Positions 1 to 13,350 of a stretch of DNA of 64,000 nt are shown here, piece after piece. The stretch comes from Panulirus ornatus (Eukaryota > Arthropoda > Malacostraca > Decapoda > Palinuridae), in assembly GCF_036320965.1 (NCBI RefSeq), contig NC_092239.1:494320-558319 (forward strand), in the 5' to 3' direction. Under the pieces are notes generated by a model. That model saw nothing but the letters and a program-made list of their open reading frames with translations, did not search any database and was not told where the DNA came from. Both the position numbers and the translations under genes were made by a program. Within the stretch, counting starts at the first letter, position 1. Every line of letters starts with the position of its first letter.

Positions 1-1160
1 ATAACGCCTCCAATATGATGACTGGCGTAGGCTTAATATCACTCAGTAAACTCCTCACATAGCACATATAGCAATGTGGTATGTCAGCCTTAAATTAGGC
101 CCGGGTGTTAAGGATAGTGTGCTGAAATATCATAGTGATACAACCATTCGTTTAGCAGAAATTTGTGAAAACCCGCGTTTGTCCGCCGCTGAAATGTATA
201 GTAGGTGTGATGTAGGTAGGAGCGTAGGTACGGTGTATGTTGGGATGTAGTTGAAGGTGAAGGCGGAAGTGTCGGTAGGAGTGTGGCAGTGGGGATGTAG
301 ATCGAAGGTATAGTTAAGGGATGTAAATGGAATCTGTAGATGGGGTCGAGGTAGTGGTGTAGGTGGTGTGTAGACTGGGTCAGCAGTATTGAAGTGTGAG
401 ACGATAAACAGCGTGACACAACAAGAGGGGAGGATGGAGACTGATGAGCCTGGAGTGTTGGCAGAAAGAGGTAATGAAACAAGTCATGAAAAGTATAATA
501 AAGCACACGAAGGTAAATGAATCGAACAGATAAATGAGGCAAGATGAGAAGTTAAGATATGGAATGTTAGAGGGAATTCGGTGTAGGGAGAGTGAAGATT
601 GCTGGAGCACAACTAAATGGATGAAGTATGGCAAAGGAGATAGAGAGAATAGAACATTGTAACATTTGTGGAAATATGGCAAGAGGATCAAAAAGAGAGG
701 AAAGAGTCTGAGAGGGAATCAGATGAACTAAGAGAGATAAAAAGAGGATCAAAGAAAGAAAATAGGCATAACATAGATGATATTCCTATGTCTCTCTCTC
801 TTTTCTTACTGAATGTTAAGAAGTCATTATTAGTGAGTGTACTGCCGATCCAACGCTGTGAACAACACACCCAGCAACAGCACAGGCCTAGGAATTTGAC
901 CACAGTCAGTGTAGGTTTTGCTGCTGCCCAGACACAGCTCTAGAGCAGCTCAGGTTCTGTTGGACATATGAAATAAACTGTGCACAAATTTCTCAAGGTA
1001 TCCCGCAGGAAATGCTATAATGTTGCATAAAATGTTAAAGAGATCATTTTACATCTTTTATTTTATCAGTATCTGACATGGAATGGGATGAAACATAAAG
1101 CGGGGTGTGAGAAAAAGAAAAGTATAAATCAATTAAAGCTTCTCAGTTGCTTGCAGACCT
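1..1160. other. Non-coding start of window, C-poor on plus
   Basis: No gene is recognised. The plus strand is unusually poor in C from about 180 to 780. Positions 180-420 contain a degenerate minisatellite of GTAGG/GATGTAG words, and 420-780 is AG-rich. The open frames on minus here are a by-product of this skew and show no domain. From 780 to 1,160 nothing stands out. Confidence 0.6.
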
Positions 1161-1164
1161 AATT

Positions 1165-2060
1165 CTTAAAGGTAGAATGGTTGTTGGGAGAGAAAAAGAC
1201 GAGAGAAGGAGGAGAATTCCATAGCTTTGTACTTCAAAGAAAGGTGGTATCATGATGCTCAATCCTTGTGTGGTTGGTCTCCACATGGGAACTACTGGAA
1301 GCAGCTACTGAGTGCACGATGCGGATCCAAATCTTAGTTGGTTTACAAAATGAAAACTTCTCATGAAATCAGTGGTTGAAAATACCTGCAGAACAAAGAA
1401 AAGACAAGAACATTTAGGCAGACGGAAGAAGATGACTGAAATGAATTGTTGGAAGAAGAGTTAACAAAGCGGAAGGCTTTTGATGCCACCCCAGATATAC
1501 TCAATCACTGGGAGAATGAGATCCCTCTAGATATGGAATAGCTGCTGACTAAAAAAAAGGCACCTATGCAACACTCCCATCTTTTAGGACGCACATTTTG
1601 TGATATTCGTTGTATGGGTTTCCAGGACAAAGTAAAGAATAATTTTCCGTCAAACACATTTACATTTATGCCGGGTTGTACTATGGTTGTCTGAAATTTA
1701 ATAGTAGGGTAAGAGTGAAATTAAAGAAGAGATATAGGAAGAAATTGCGTTTGCATCGTTGAATTCAATCATGTTACTGCTTTCCTACTTAGAGATGTTG
1801 CACAAATCTGAACTAAGAGAAGTATCTTAAGTGCAAGAAAAAGGACAAGTATTGAAATGTGAAGGGAAGGGAAAGTGAGATGAAGGACATGGGGCGGAAT
1901 CATCGGCATAAGATTTTATGGGGTTCAAGAATGAAGAAAAATTATTATGGAGAGAAAGAGGAAGATAGAAGATAGAACAGAATCCTGAGGGACGTCAATG
2001 TTGACAGGATAAGTAGAAACTAGTCTATCAACGACTGAACTAGAAGATTAGGTCTAATGA
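1165..2060 (-). mobile_element. Decayed jockey-like non-LTR retrotransposon fragment
   Basis: Read on minus, this is the second half of a LINE reverse transcriptase in several frames. Near 1,990-2,045 there is a degenerate motif B (STYPVNIDVPQDSVLS, usual form GVPQGSVLSP). Near 1,580-1,640 comes LSWKPIQRISQ, which matches the LxWKxHIxxIAK block after the palm. Near 1,360-1,480 comes SGVASKAFRFVNS followed by VLVFSLFCRYF, the SKAFRLINSPPLTD...LSLFYRYF block of this family. Near 1,190-1,260 the terminal WNSLPxSVFPP block survives as LWNSPPSLVFFSP. Several frameshifts and stops make it a pseudogene. The family assignment comes from remembered consensus words, not a search. The plus-strand scrap at 28,085-28,262 belongs to the same family. 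Confidence 0.65.
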
Positions 2061-2882
2061 CTCGGATTATTCTATTCATCATAGTGATGTTAAAACCATA
2101 TTCACATCCATCATATCTATTCTGAAATGTGCTGGAAAATGCTGAGGCCTTCACTAAGAAGGCAAGCCAGCCTGGACATGCTGCTAATTTCAAATAAAAG
2201 GTTGATAATCTCGAGCCATAGCTTGTTGTCTGTGTCGTCCGCGGGAGTCTCATTTCTTTCCGAGCAAATTTCACCAGTATGGATTCAACCATAATGATTG
2301 CTTACGTTGTGCAACAATATGGAAACATGAAATTACATGAAATCTCCTTAAGGATGAATTATATGTCACATGAGTAGCTAGCTTACCTTATTGTGGTGTG
2401 ACTGACCTAATGACTTAGCTCTTATCAAATCATATTTTATAAAAAAGATCTAGTCACGTCTCAAAAACTTACCAACAAACAAGTTTTAACATTTACAAAA
2501 ACTGTCAAACATTGATTTCAATTCAACAAAGTGTAAGGAACAATTCGTAAAGATGCAGCAAACGTCATCTTTCATATCCTTTGTTACATGGACACATATA
2601 ACTGTTTTTCATTAATAACTAATGTTTACTGTCACTACACCGGTCTCCACCTGACACTGCTCTGATACCATGATTAAGTTCATGATGAGGGCTAAGTATT
2701 CTAAAGAGGTAATTAGGCACTCAGTACGATAATTAAGGTATGAATATGCATGCGTAAAGTACCCTCTTGTGGCAGATTAAGGTACGCTCGTTGAGAGGAT
2801 ATGTGAGACTGACGAGCACCTGGTCTCATTTACGAATGTGTAGGAACGTGGGAGATCACACTAGCTTTTCTACCCCGGTAGT
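2061..2882. other. Unassigned interval
   Basis: A 90-codon open frame on minus (2,020-2,292) overlaps the LINE remnant and has no recognisable domain. The rest is AT-rich sequence in which I see nothing. Confidence 0.5.
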
Positions 2883-2916
2883 ACACGCACACACACACAC
2901 ACACACACACGCACAC
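2883..2916. repeat. (CA)n microsatellite
   Basis: A short CA tract flanked by two GCAC units. Confidence 0.9.
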
Positions 2917-3169
2917 TCCTCCATGGGGTAGGACGTGTGTCACTGGCGCTCCCGGGTCGTCAGAGATCAACTGTCTTAGAATGTGAAAAGAAATAGAGCC
3001 TTTTAGGGATAGATCTAAACAAACCCTGCAAGAGATGCCACACCTTACTCTTAATAGCAAGATACCTGAAATTTTAAGTTTGTATCCACTTTTTGCATCT
3101 AGTCGGTAAAACTTACCATGTGAAACTATGCAATGTATGCAATGAAGTACAAATTGTAATATCTTATGT

Positions 3170-3300
3170 AATATCAACCCATTGGGGCCTGACCAAGACC
3201 CTTTGTGACCTTTGTAATCCTTTTGCACTACCGCTCACAGGATGAGCATGGGGTGCACAATATATTTGCCGGGGTTACCGGCACAAATCAATCAACCACT
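3170..3300 (+). mobile_element. Probable 3' end of a CR1-type LINE
   Basis: The stretch CTCACAGGATGAGCATGGGG, then TGCACAATA, and an AATCAATC end matches the 3' untranslated end I associate with decapod CR1-like elements (CACAGGATGxGTATGGGGTGCA). The region just upstream (3,000-3,170) is CTTTGTGACC/AT-rich and shows no surviving RT frame. The call rests on one remembered tail motif, so confidence is moderate. Confidence 0.4.
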
Positions 3301-4223
3301 CTCCATTCCCTCTTCAGGTGGATACTTGGATTATGCTTTACTGATTCACCATCTTCATATAGGCTGTCTACTTTCAAGTAATTTATTTGTGAATGAGATA
3401 TATATATCAAATAACCTTACCAGTGAACTAGCGAACCAGTGACTCGATTTATCTGGGAGCCTGTGTCGGAGCTGCGGTCGCCGAATTTAAACACCGTGAC
3501 TGACATTCCCCGACCAATGAAGTAGCGAAACAGCAACTCAGTGACAATATTATCGAATGTGTAAAGGGTTATAGGTGTGATCACCCAGCAGTGTAAACAC
3601 CTTGACATTTGATAGATACCAGCACCAGCACGGTCCTTACCAAGATACCCCTATTACCTTCCTTTGCCCCAGAGCCCACTGACCTATGTCCATGACCATA
3701 GTTACCTTGTACCAACAGTGCAGTGCGGACGAATACAAGGATATTCCTAAACCTACTCCTATAAATGTCATAAACAATGCGTGAACAAGTGCACAGATAT
3801 ACAAACAAATGGCTTAGTTTTCCCTTGGTTTTTGTATGTCAATTATTATTTTACTCAAACGCAACAAACGTGACAGTAGCATATCTTAATGATCTCTATC
3901 AATACGTAATATGCACCGTGTTAACCATAATGATATTGCTATTCAACTAATGTATAACTTTTCATCACTTTATGTTCAATTAATCACTAAATACATAATG
4001 AAGAAGCGATAGAATTTGATACTTGCTGTGCCGTGTAGATATAGCTCGCTCATGTGCTTATATCAAGCATAGAACTATCCGGCCCCATCTTGATATTAAG
4101 CTTTTTGGTGACTGATTAAGTATTTACTGTTATGATACTGAGTTTTGTACTTTCTCAGCTGTATATTTTCAGACGAATGGCTGGTTGAATTCACTAAACC
4201 GTTATCTATCTTATTACTATACT

Positions 4224-4226
<3 letters not shown>
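3301..4226. other. Unassigned AT-rich interval
   Basis: No gene or domain is recognised. The word CAGCTGTATATTTTCAGACG (from about 4,157) recurs in similar form at 18,441, so this spot may carry an unnamed dispersed repeat. Confidence 0.4.
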
Positions 4227-4305
<79 letters not shown>

Positions 4306-4316
4306 TATACACTCAC
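4227..4316. repeat. (AC)n microsatellite
   Basis: About 90 bp of AC repeats with GATAC and ATACATATAC interruptions. The Cys/Val-rich and His/Thr-rich frames across it are artefacts. Confidence 0.95.
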
Positions 4317-4439
4317 TCATATTGAGACAAATCTAAGGTATATATGCAAGGTTAAGAGATGAGGCAACATATAAAACACTTTCTATATCTCACAATTGCT
4401 AATCACAAAATGGTAATCACACATACATACATACGGAAA

Positions 4440-4645
4440 ATAAAACTGCACTAACATATATATACTCATTATATAACTGTACTAACATATACATAGGCAT
4501 CATATAACTGTACTAACATATACATAGGCATTATATAACTGTACTAACATGTACATACGCATTATATAACTGTACTAACATATACATACGCATTATAAAA
4601 CTGCACTAACATATACATATGCATTATATAACTGTACTAAGAGAA
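4440..4645. repeat. 31-bp tandem repeat, about 6 units
   Basis: The unit is approximately CTGTACTAACATATACATAG followed by GCATTATATAA, repeated with few changes (TAGG/TACG variants). Confidence 0.9.
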
Positions 4646-5430
4646 ATTTATGCACACGTGTTGTACACCTTTTAGTCAAACGTCAACATATCTAACCACA
4701 CCAGATCAACCCCACTTAGCAGTGGGTCCGACAGCCACGGAACTAACCAGAGGAGCTGTCATTAAGGTGCCTTGTTTAAATGTCAACTGGTGGCCACCGC
4801 AACACCGCCCTTAACTCCTCTGACATTAGCCTCAACAAATAACACACTGCACTCAACAAACCACCACACACTACATATACCGCACCTTACACTACAATCA
4901 TCACATCACCCACTGCATTGAGCACACCTCGCATTTCACCCAATATAACACACTACACTCAACACGTTTCATCCTACCCCAACATACATCATCCCACATT
5001 ACACTCACCATTCATCACACTATTCAGCCCAAAGCACTCTGAAGACAGCACACGCAATATCTTCGATAAAGCCAAAGTTCTGTGGTTGTTGCTACTGAAA
5101 ACAACAGAGTTTTAGAATTGACGGAAATCTATTTTCTTTGCTCGAGCCACGTTATATGTAAAGTGATAGACTTATTCTGCGTAAGAAAAGTTGTCACAGT
5201 TGTCAAGGTTTTCTCAAATATGTGTTCCTACTTTCGATATGTAAAATTCTTGTTCCACTGGGTAACCTGTAGTTCAGTAGGAACTGGAGAGCAACGCTGA
5301 TCCCAGTCCATGTTTCCTCTGTGTTCCAGGAGGTTAATTCTGCCTTTAATGTTTCCTTGAGGCATATTTTGCTGTTCAATTGCTTACCATATTATTTCTA
5401 TCGCTGTTTTTCACACACAATCTGGCGATA
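4646..5430. other. AC-rich, G-poor interval
   Basis: From about 4,790 to 5,050 the plus strand is almost free of G (runs of CACTACA, CATCACAC). No gene is seen. It may be a degenerate AC-type satellite. Confidence 0.5.
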
Positions 5431-5436
5431 TTGTAC

Positions 5437-5640
5437 AAGTAATCTGATAAGATTTTATTAGCAGTCTAACAAGGTTTTGCAAAAACCCCAACAAAGTTTC
5501 AGTGATAATCTAACAAAAGTTTCACTAGTAATCTAAGAAGGTTTCATCAGTAATCTGAAAGGGCTTGTTAGTAATCTAACAAGATGTCAGAGGGAATCTA
5601 ACAATGATTTATTATTCGTCTACCAAGGTTTCAATAATAA
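5437..5640. repeat. Degenerate tandem repeat, unit about 22 bp
   Basis: Variants of AGTAATCTAACAAGGTTTCA recur about 9 times with indels and substitutions. Confidence 0.75.
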
Positions 5641-6590
5641 GACGAAAATAAGATTTTCTCACTTTTCTGTTTAATTCTAAAATAATACCAGCAAGCGTGT
5701 TTGATAAACAATTACATTTCTGAAAGTACGGTAATGTTTCACTGATTGTACTTTACCTCTTACTCACCTTTATCGGCAGCTTCAAGGTTTCATCATTTTT
5801 AGTTTTCATTTTTTGAAATTATGAAGGGAAAGAATAACTACATGAAGACATATATCGAAATAATCCCCTCTTTGCGCATGCGTTGGCCAGCGTCAACAAG
5901 ACCAAAATAAGTAAGTTGTTAACCTTTGTTTTTTTCACTGTTGAGGTCAGAATAGGTTATCTCCCGATCGGATTAAGTTATGCTAGATTTAGAGGGTCAG
6001 AATGGCGTTTGGGTAGAGTTGGCTGCTTTGACCAACTCCACAGTTTCCCAGTACTTCTCAACCCTCTCCAGTTTATCCTCTTTCTTCCCCCCCCCCCCCC
6101 CCTTTGTTTTTGTTTTATCAGCTTGTACTATAGACAAACAGCAATTTTAATAATTGATATCACTATGTATCTTTTGTGAGGAGAAATACATTTTCCTGAT
6201 CCGTTACCATTTTCGCTGGATTAAACTTTACCAGTGAGATTAAATATTTCATTTTTAGATCACCAGAAGATATTTACTAGAATCTCCATGACCGTAACAC
6301 ACCTTTATTAGGATGTCATTCAGTCCAAAATCAAAGTGACTCAAGGAAACAAAATGATAGACAGAAAGATAAAGAAACCAAAAAAATAAAAAAATAAACA
6401 ATAAAAAATGATAATAAACCACATATGTGTACAGAGAGGCAGCTCACCCTAGCACACAACTCCATGGTTTGCCATAAGAGCTTCATATGGCCTGGATCAG
6501 CCCTCTGTCAGTACCTTGCCACCGCATACCATGTTGATCCAGTTCTTTCTATCTAATAAAGGCCACTCACCTCCCTAAATGTTCAAGTCT
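5641..6590. other. Unassigned interval with a C16 run
   Basis: The only marked feature is a run of 16 C at 6,087-6,102. A 98-codon open frame on plus (5,883-6,179) crosses it and has no domain. Confidence 0.5.
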
Positions 6591-6652
6591 CGTCATGCAA
6601 AGGCTTCCGTCCCCGACCTGCCTGCAAGTTGTAATGTCGCGAGCGAACTCAC

Positions 6653-6796
6653 CTTCCGAGAGACTGTATCATCGTCAGCAGACAGAAAGTTGCACAGCTT
6701 TAGGATCTCATCGTCCCCATAGGAGCCCACGATATCCTCCTCCCACGGGGAGCATAGCCTTGCAGCCGTAGGAGCCCCATAAAATGGACCTTGGGT
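6653..6796 (-). CDS. Candidate internal exon of an unknown gene
   Basis: On minus, a 144-bp open segment (exactly 48 codons) sits between a CAG acceptor (6,797-6,799) and a strong donor AAG|GTGAGT (GT at 6,651-6,652). TACTAAC, a classic branch-point word, lies about 30 nt upstream of the acceptor. The polypyrimidine tract is weak. The reading phase is 0 at both ends. The peptide runs from TQGPFYGAPTAARLCSPW to ADDDTVSRK and is mixed in composition, not low-complexity, with an acidic, leucine-containing second half. I do not recognise the protein family. The surroundings lack repeats, which fits a host gene with long introns. The alternative is a chance open frame. Confidence 0.4.
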
Positions 6797-6799
6797 CTG

Positions 6800-8240
6800 C
6801 ATGACTAATCATGCACTATCGTTAGTATTATAAAACTCAAAACCTCTTTCAAAAGGAGGTCCTGGGGCTATTAGCCTAGGACTCCTTATCTAAGGGTTCC
6901 TACATCTTCATGGCTGCCTACACTTAGTAGCAATATTGGATGGACTCCTTTCAAGGGAGTTCTTTAAAGACGCCGTACTCGCTTGAACTGATGAAGATAC
7001 AAGGACGGAGCTGTAACTGTTTGCACACCCAAGCACTACTAGTTAGGTACACCAGCCTACGTCAGCCATACCCTGTGTCTCCCTAATGACAAGTATTCTT
7101 CTCATCTCCCGTGTCCAGGTGTGAAGCCATGACAGTCGAGAGTCATAGTAATACCACAGTCAACAGTTGTTGTATAGCGCCATGAATTTTACATGACACG
7201 TTCCTACTGCCAAGTTCCCTAGGACGTCTTCCTTCAGGTTTACTCTGATAGTTTATAAGTTATTGCAGATAATTTATATCTACCCTAAATCTTATAGTCT
7301 GGTATTGTGATTCAAAGTGTAGGTCTAGTGAGGAATGTGTACGTTGTGCGGATCTGTATATTGGACTTATGTCCCCTCCATCACTGGCAACACTGCTTTC
7401 TGTTAACCCTACCAAAGTCCACCAAAAAAGAATCTTTTGTTTACTTGGCAATGACTAGGCAAGCTCTTGTCTTGTGTAATCAATAGCTAATGGTTGTTTG
7501 ATATGAATGACAATGGGCTAGTAATTAATGAACTCAGAACGGGTCAGCGCTAAATACGTGGCGTGCCTCGTGCCAAAGACCTAGCGACCTGTACGAGTTC
7601 AGCGAGCCTAGTTCCAGGTTCAGAGTCATAAAGGGTTGTGATCCGGATAGTATAGCTTCACGACGCTGTGGAGAGAGTGAAGCTGGGGGGCAATGATAAT
7701 GGTGATGTATGCTGCGGGTCTTGGTCAAGAACGACAGAAAACTTTGTGACTTGTTCACCTCACATGGGCTACTTACTCATCCCTCCCCTATTCTTATATC
7801 CATTACGTGTCCCCTATCCCTCCATCTATCCTTTCTTCCACCCTCTTTCTATCCCTCCCTCCTATCCATCCCTAATGTAGTCCCCCACACATGAAGTTGG
7901 TTTCATTCACTCAGTTATCCGAAGCTTACCAAGATGCTCCTTTAACCAGGTAAGACGGTAGGTGTGAATTAGGTTTGTGTATATAAAGTGTACAATATAT
8001 CGTCTATATAATCTTTTGCAACTCCTAGAGCGATTTTTGAAAACTTTAGGGTTATGACTTTGACGGTTGATATTAGTAAAGTATTTAGGAAAAGAGAACA
8101 GAGGCAGAAAACAGGTACAAAAACGAATTTTCATGGAGAAAAAATACCTTGTTAAGGTCATCATGGACATGATTTTAGCTGATTTATGTGACCGGTCGAC
8201 CGGTTGGTAAGAACGTGCTTCACTGTTATGACCATCCACC
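6800..8240. other. Unassigned interval
   Basis: No recognisable gene. A pyrimidine-rich stretch lies at about 7,780-7,880. The short open frames on both strands have no domain. Confidence 0.5.
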
Positions 8241-8640
8241 GCCTGTTATACTGTTCATAATATCATGTTACAGCCTTTGGCAGTTACACTCTCTTCATGT
8301 CATATTACAGCCTCTAGCTGCTACATCACATCATGGTACAGCCTCTAGCTGCTACATTACATCATGGTACAGCCTCTAGCTGCTACATTACATCATGGTA
8401 CAGCCTCTAGCTGCTACATCACATCATGGTACAGCCTCTAGCTGCTACACTGTCCATCACATCATGTTAAAGTCTCTGATTGCTACACTGTCCATCACAT
8501 CATGTTAATCCTTGGTTGATACAGTGTCCAGCACATAATGATACGTCATATGGCTGTTGCGTTGTCCATCACATCATGTCACAGTCTTTGGCTGTTACAA
8601 CGTCCTTCGCATCATGTTACATACCTTACATCCGGTAAAG
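8240..8640. repeat. 31-bp tandem repeat, degenerate at both ends
   Basis: The core (about 8,306-8,455) has near-identical units of TACAGCCTCTAGCTGCTACA plus TYACATCATGG. The flanks continue with diverged copies (CACATCATGTTA...TTGGCTG) to about 8,630. Confidence 0.9.
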
Positions 8641-9164
8641 GATATAAAACCTCTACAAACAAACAACACGAGACAAAGTCACTGTAAATTGTTGTTATCC
8701 TGATGAGCTCAACAGTCATAACGTCCCTCACCTGACGTCTGTTTCCTTTATGCAAAATAACATCATTCTAAAATCTAATTTTCTTATAAGTATTTCCATG
8801 ATATTTCAGCTCTGTATCTATCAACACGTACATTATGCATGCATAGATATCAGTTCAGTAAGATGTTGAGAAATATAAAGGAATATTTTTCAGGAGCGAG
8901 TTTGCAGTTAGAGACTCCACCGTCCTCTCTGGCACAAGTGTTGCCCTTCCGCTCAACCGTGGGACCGGTAGCAATCCTCCCAGAGGCACTGCCTCCGGGG
9001 TAAGGCCACACGTTAGGCTCAAAGAAGGAGGTGCAGAAGCAGAGGGAGGAGAAGGAAGCGGAGAGAACACCTGTAGAGAGGAGGAGGGAGACTCAACTGG
9101 TAAGGGAGTGAGATGTACCCTTGACCTACTGAGGACACCAGGGAGTACAGAAGTAGAAATGTTA
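8641..9164. other. Unassigned interval next to the minisatellite
   Basis: 8,890-9,130 is GA-rich on plus. Read on minus it continues the open frame of the neighbouring repeat as a Pro/Ser-rich peptide that ends at 8,855. I see no independent evidence that it is coding. Confidence 0.4.
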
Positions 9165-10195
9165 ATTATTGAGGACACCAGTGAGTAGAGAGGGAGCATA
9201 GTAGGAAGTGAGGACACCAGGGAGTAGAGAGGGAGCATAGTAGGAAGTGAGGACACCAGGGAGTAGAGAGGGAGCATAGTAGGAACTGAGGACACCAGGG
9301 AGTAGAGAGGGAGCATAGTAGGAACTGAGGACACCAGGGAGTAGAGAGGGAGCATAGTAGGAACTGAAGACACCAGGGAGTAGAGAGGGAGCATAGTAGG
9401 AACTAAGGACACCAGGGAGTAGAGAGGGAGCATAGTAGGAACTGAGGACACCAGGGAGTAGAGAGGGAGCATAGTAGGAACTGAGGACACCAGGGAGTAG
9501 AGAGGGAGCATAGTAGGAACTAAGGACACCAGGGAGTAGAGAGGGAGCATAGTAGGAACTGAGGACACCAGAGAGTAGAGAGGGAGCATAGTAGGAACTA
9601 AGGACACCAGGGAGTAGAGAGGGAGCATAGTAGGAACTGAGGACACCAGAGAGTAGAGAGGGAGCATAGTAGGAACTAAGGACACCAGGGAGTAGAGAGG
9701 GAGCATAGTAGGAACTGAGGACACCAGGGAGTAGAGAGGGAGCATAGTAGGAACTAAGGACACCAGGGAGTAGAGAGGGAGCATAGTAGGAACTGAGGAC
9801 ACCAGGGAGTAGAGAGGGAGCATAGTAGGAACTGAGGACACTAGGGAGTAGAGAGGGAGCATGGTAGGAACTGAGGACACCAGGGAGTAGAGAAGGAGCA
9901 TAGTAGGAACTGAGGACACCAGGGAGTAGAGAGGGAGCATAGTAGGAACTGAGGACACCAGGGAGTAGAGAGGGAGCATGGTAGGAACTGAGGACACCAG
10001 GGAGTAGAGAGGGAGCATAGTAGGAACTGAGGACACAAGGAAGTAGAGAGGTAACTTGGTGGGAATTGAGGACACTAGGGAGTACAGATGGAGTACGGTA
10101 AATATTGAGCACATTAGGGAGTACAGAGGAAGTATGGAAAAAATTGAGGGCACCAGGGAGTACAGAGGAATATGAGAAGTACTAAGGAAGTTAGG
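9165..10195. repeat. 39-bp minisatellite, about 23 good units plus degenerate ones
   Basis: The unit is GAGGACACCAGGGAGTAGAG followed by AGGGAGCATAGTAGGAACT. From about 9,500 to 9,790 the units alternate (ACTGAGG versus ACTAAGG, and CAGGGAG versus CAGAGAG), giving a 78-bp higher-order repeat. Units decay toward 10,195. Because 39 is a multiple of 3 and the minus strand of the unit lacks stops in two frames, a 462-codon frame (8,855-10,243) and a 316-codon frame are open with a 13-residue period (LPLYSLVSSVPTM in the longer one). I treat these as by-products. Confidence 0.95.
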
Positions 10196-10680
10196 GAGCA
10201 CATATTGAAAATGACAAGTAATGAGACCTAGAGGATGACACATCTACACAACATTTACACTGCCATACGCTTCTTTCCTACAGCAACCCTTCTTATTACA
10301 TATTGTTTGCAAGAGCCATCATCCAGTATTCCTCGAAACTGAAAGCTGTCTTGTATGATGGGGGGGGGGGGGGGTCATTGTACTCATTTGTCTTCTCTCT
10401 CCTTTCTTGCTGTCATGTATCCCTTTGGAGAAAACGGGGGAAATCTCTCAAGTGAATTTTGCCTGCATTACAGCAATAACGTAAGTGCATTTTCCTTAAT
10501 ACAGTCCATGAAATCTAGGTCTTTCACAGTCATCACTATTCCATCTACATTTGTAAACATTATCTTTAGTCTGATGTTTCTATCATTTAACATTTCTGAG
10601 GTGCTGACGAGGGTATTCTGTCCTCTTATCTTGCTTGCCATCTCCCGTTTTTAGCCCTCTGACTGATTTCTTCTTCTTTT

Positions 10681-10684
<4 letters not shown>
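10196..10684. other. Unassigned interval with a G15 run
   Basis: The G run is at 10,360-10,374. No gene is seen. Confidence 0.5.

Positions 10685-10744
<60 letters not shown>
10685..10744. repeat. (CT)n microsatellite
   Basis: About 60 bp of uninterrupted CT. Confidence 0.95.
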
Positions 10745-10746
<2 letters not shown>

Positions 10747-11725
10747 GGTCTATCGCTTCTAAGGAAGTCTCCACCGAATTCCTTCATGTCTTTAAGTTTC
10801 TTAGTCTCCTTAGGTACCTCCTGGCTACATGGCTTTAATGAAAATATAATTATTACTTGTCGTCGTCTACCGCTTATCCTAATTTCTTTAATAGCAGCGA
10901 ATACTGTGGTTAGCATGTCAGTGGTTTCCAACATTCTAATATGGGATACCATTGTCTGGTCAATCATACGACTTTTCCTCCACTTGTATTGCTTAACGGT
11001 ATGATGATTATGTTACATAGAAGTGAGTCAAGCAGAAAAATTAAATCGATTAGGAATACCGCATGGTACATATGTAGGTAGAAAATTAACTTGATAAGGG
11101 AATGATAGTGAAAGAATTCAATGAGTTACCTGACAGTGAAGGAGGAGTGGATCTGAGAGTGAGAATACGAGTAACCAGACTTGTGGGAGTAAAGAGCCAG
11201 GGGGCGAGGAAAAAGGATTTTGTCGCCACGGCCCACGGGAAGCATCGTCATAAACTGCAAGTCAGAGAAATTAATCGACACTCCCATTAGTGAAGTCCCA
11301 CCATTCAAATATATCAGTTCCCTCCGCTGGTTCTGTCGGTGATTGGTAGCTGAAGGATGCACTGCTGTGAATATTGGGAAGTGAAATCTACTTCACAATG
11401 GAGCTGTAGTTCATGTTTAGCTATTGCATGGAGTTTTCGTTAAAAGGACCCTGAATCATCCGAATTCTCTTGAAAATTATATATAGCTGAAAGACAAATA
11501 CGATCAAGAATTTCTAGATTATCAAAATTCCTAGATAATCAATAGTTCTAGATAATCAGTAGTTTTAGACAAGCTTAGATGACTGCAGTGCGGTAGCTCT
11601 GATACTCAAACTTAAGTAGACTTGGCTTTCCGAAGCTCCGTCATAAACAGGTTCTGAGCGAGAGAAGGAAGTTGGCAACCGGAACCCATTGCCAGACGCG
11701 CCATGCCCTACGCTACAACTTGACC
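10745..11725. other. Unassigned interval
   Basis: No domain is recognised. A short direct repeat of CTAGATAATCA words lies at about 11,505-11,565. Confidence 0.5.
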
Positions 11726-11727
11726 AA

Positions 11728-11965
11728 TGTCTCGCGTCTCGTTGAGCATCATAGGAAGCACGGGGGCATGGTGAATATATTGGGTCTCGTGAAGCACCAC
11801 AGGCTACACGAAAAAATGACGAATATCTCGTTTCTCGTAGATCACCACGAGTTGCATGAGGGAATGGTGATCTCGCGTCTCGTAGAGCACCATCGTCTGC
11901 ACGAGAGCTTGACAAATGTGTTGTGTCTCGTGGAGCACTAGGGGCTGCTCGAGAGCATATCTTCA
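11728..11965. repeat. 51-bp tandem repeat, about 5 units, open on both strands
   Basis: Units of about 51 bp (one of 48) share TCTCGTAGAGCACCA...CACGAG...ATGGTGAATATC. On plus they encode a 17-residue His-rich period (LVEHHRLHE..MTNIS) within an 89-codon frame at 11,672-11,941. On minus a 168-codon frame is also open. Neither has a recognisable start context or domain. Confidence 0.8.
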
Positions 11966-12127
11966 ACAGTGCTCCGCCGTCCTCCTGACACTCACAGGTG
12001 ATGCGCTTCCTGTTCCTCTCCTCTGGTCTCGGGACCTCTAGTGTCGCCTCTTTTCTTATTCTTTCATTCATCCTTTATTCCTTTGCTCTGTTTTTATGTC
12101 CCTTCTGTTGAGAGGGCGGAACACATT

Positions 12128-12129
<2 letters not shown>

Positions 12130-12208
<79 letters not shown>
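12130..12208. repeat. (CT)n microsatellite
   Basis: Uninterrupted CT of about 79 bp. Confidence 0.95.

Positions 12209-13350
<1,142 letters not shown>

Noticed and set aside
108..542. 144-codon minus frame at the window start
   Set aside because: His/Leu/Ser-rich shadow of a C-poor repeat on plus.
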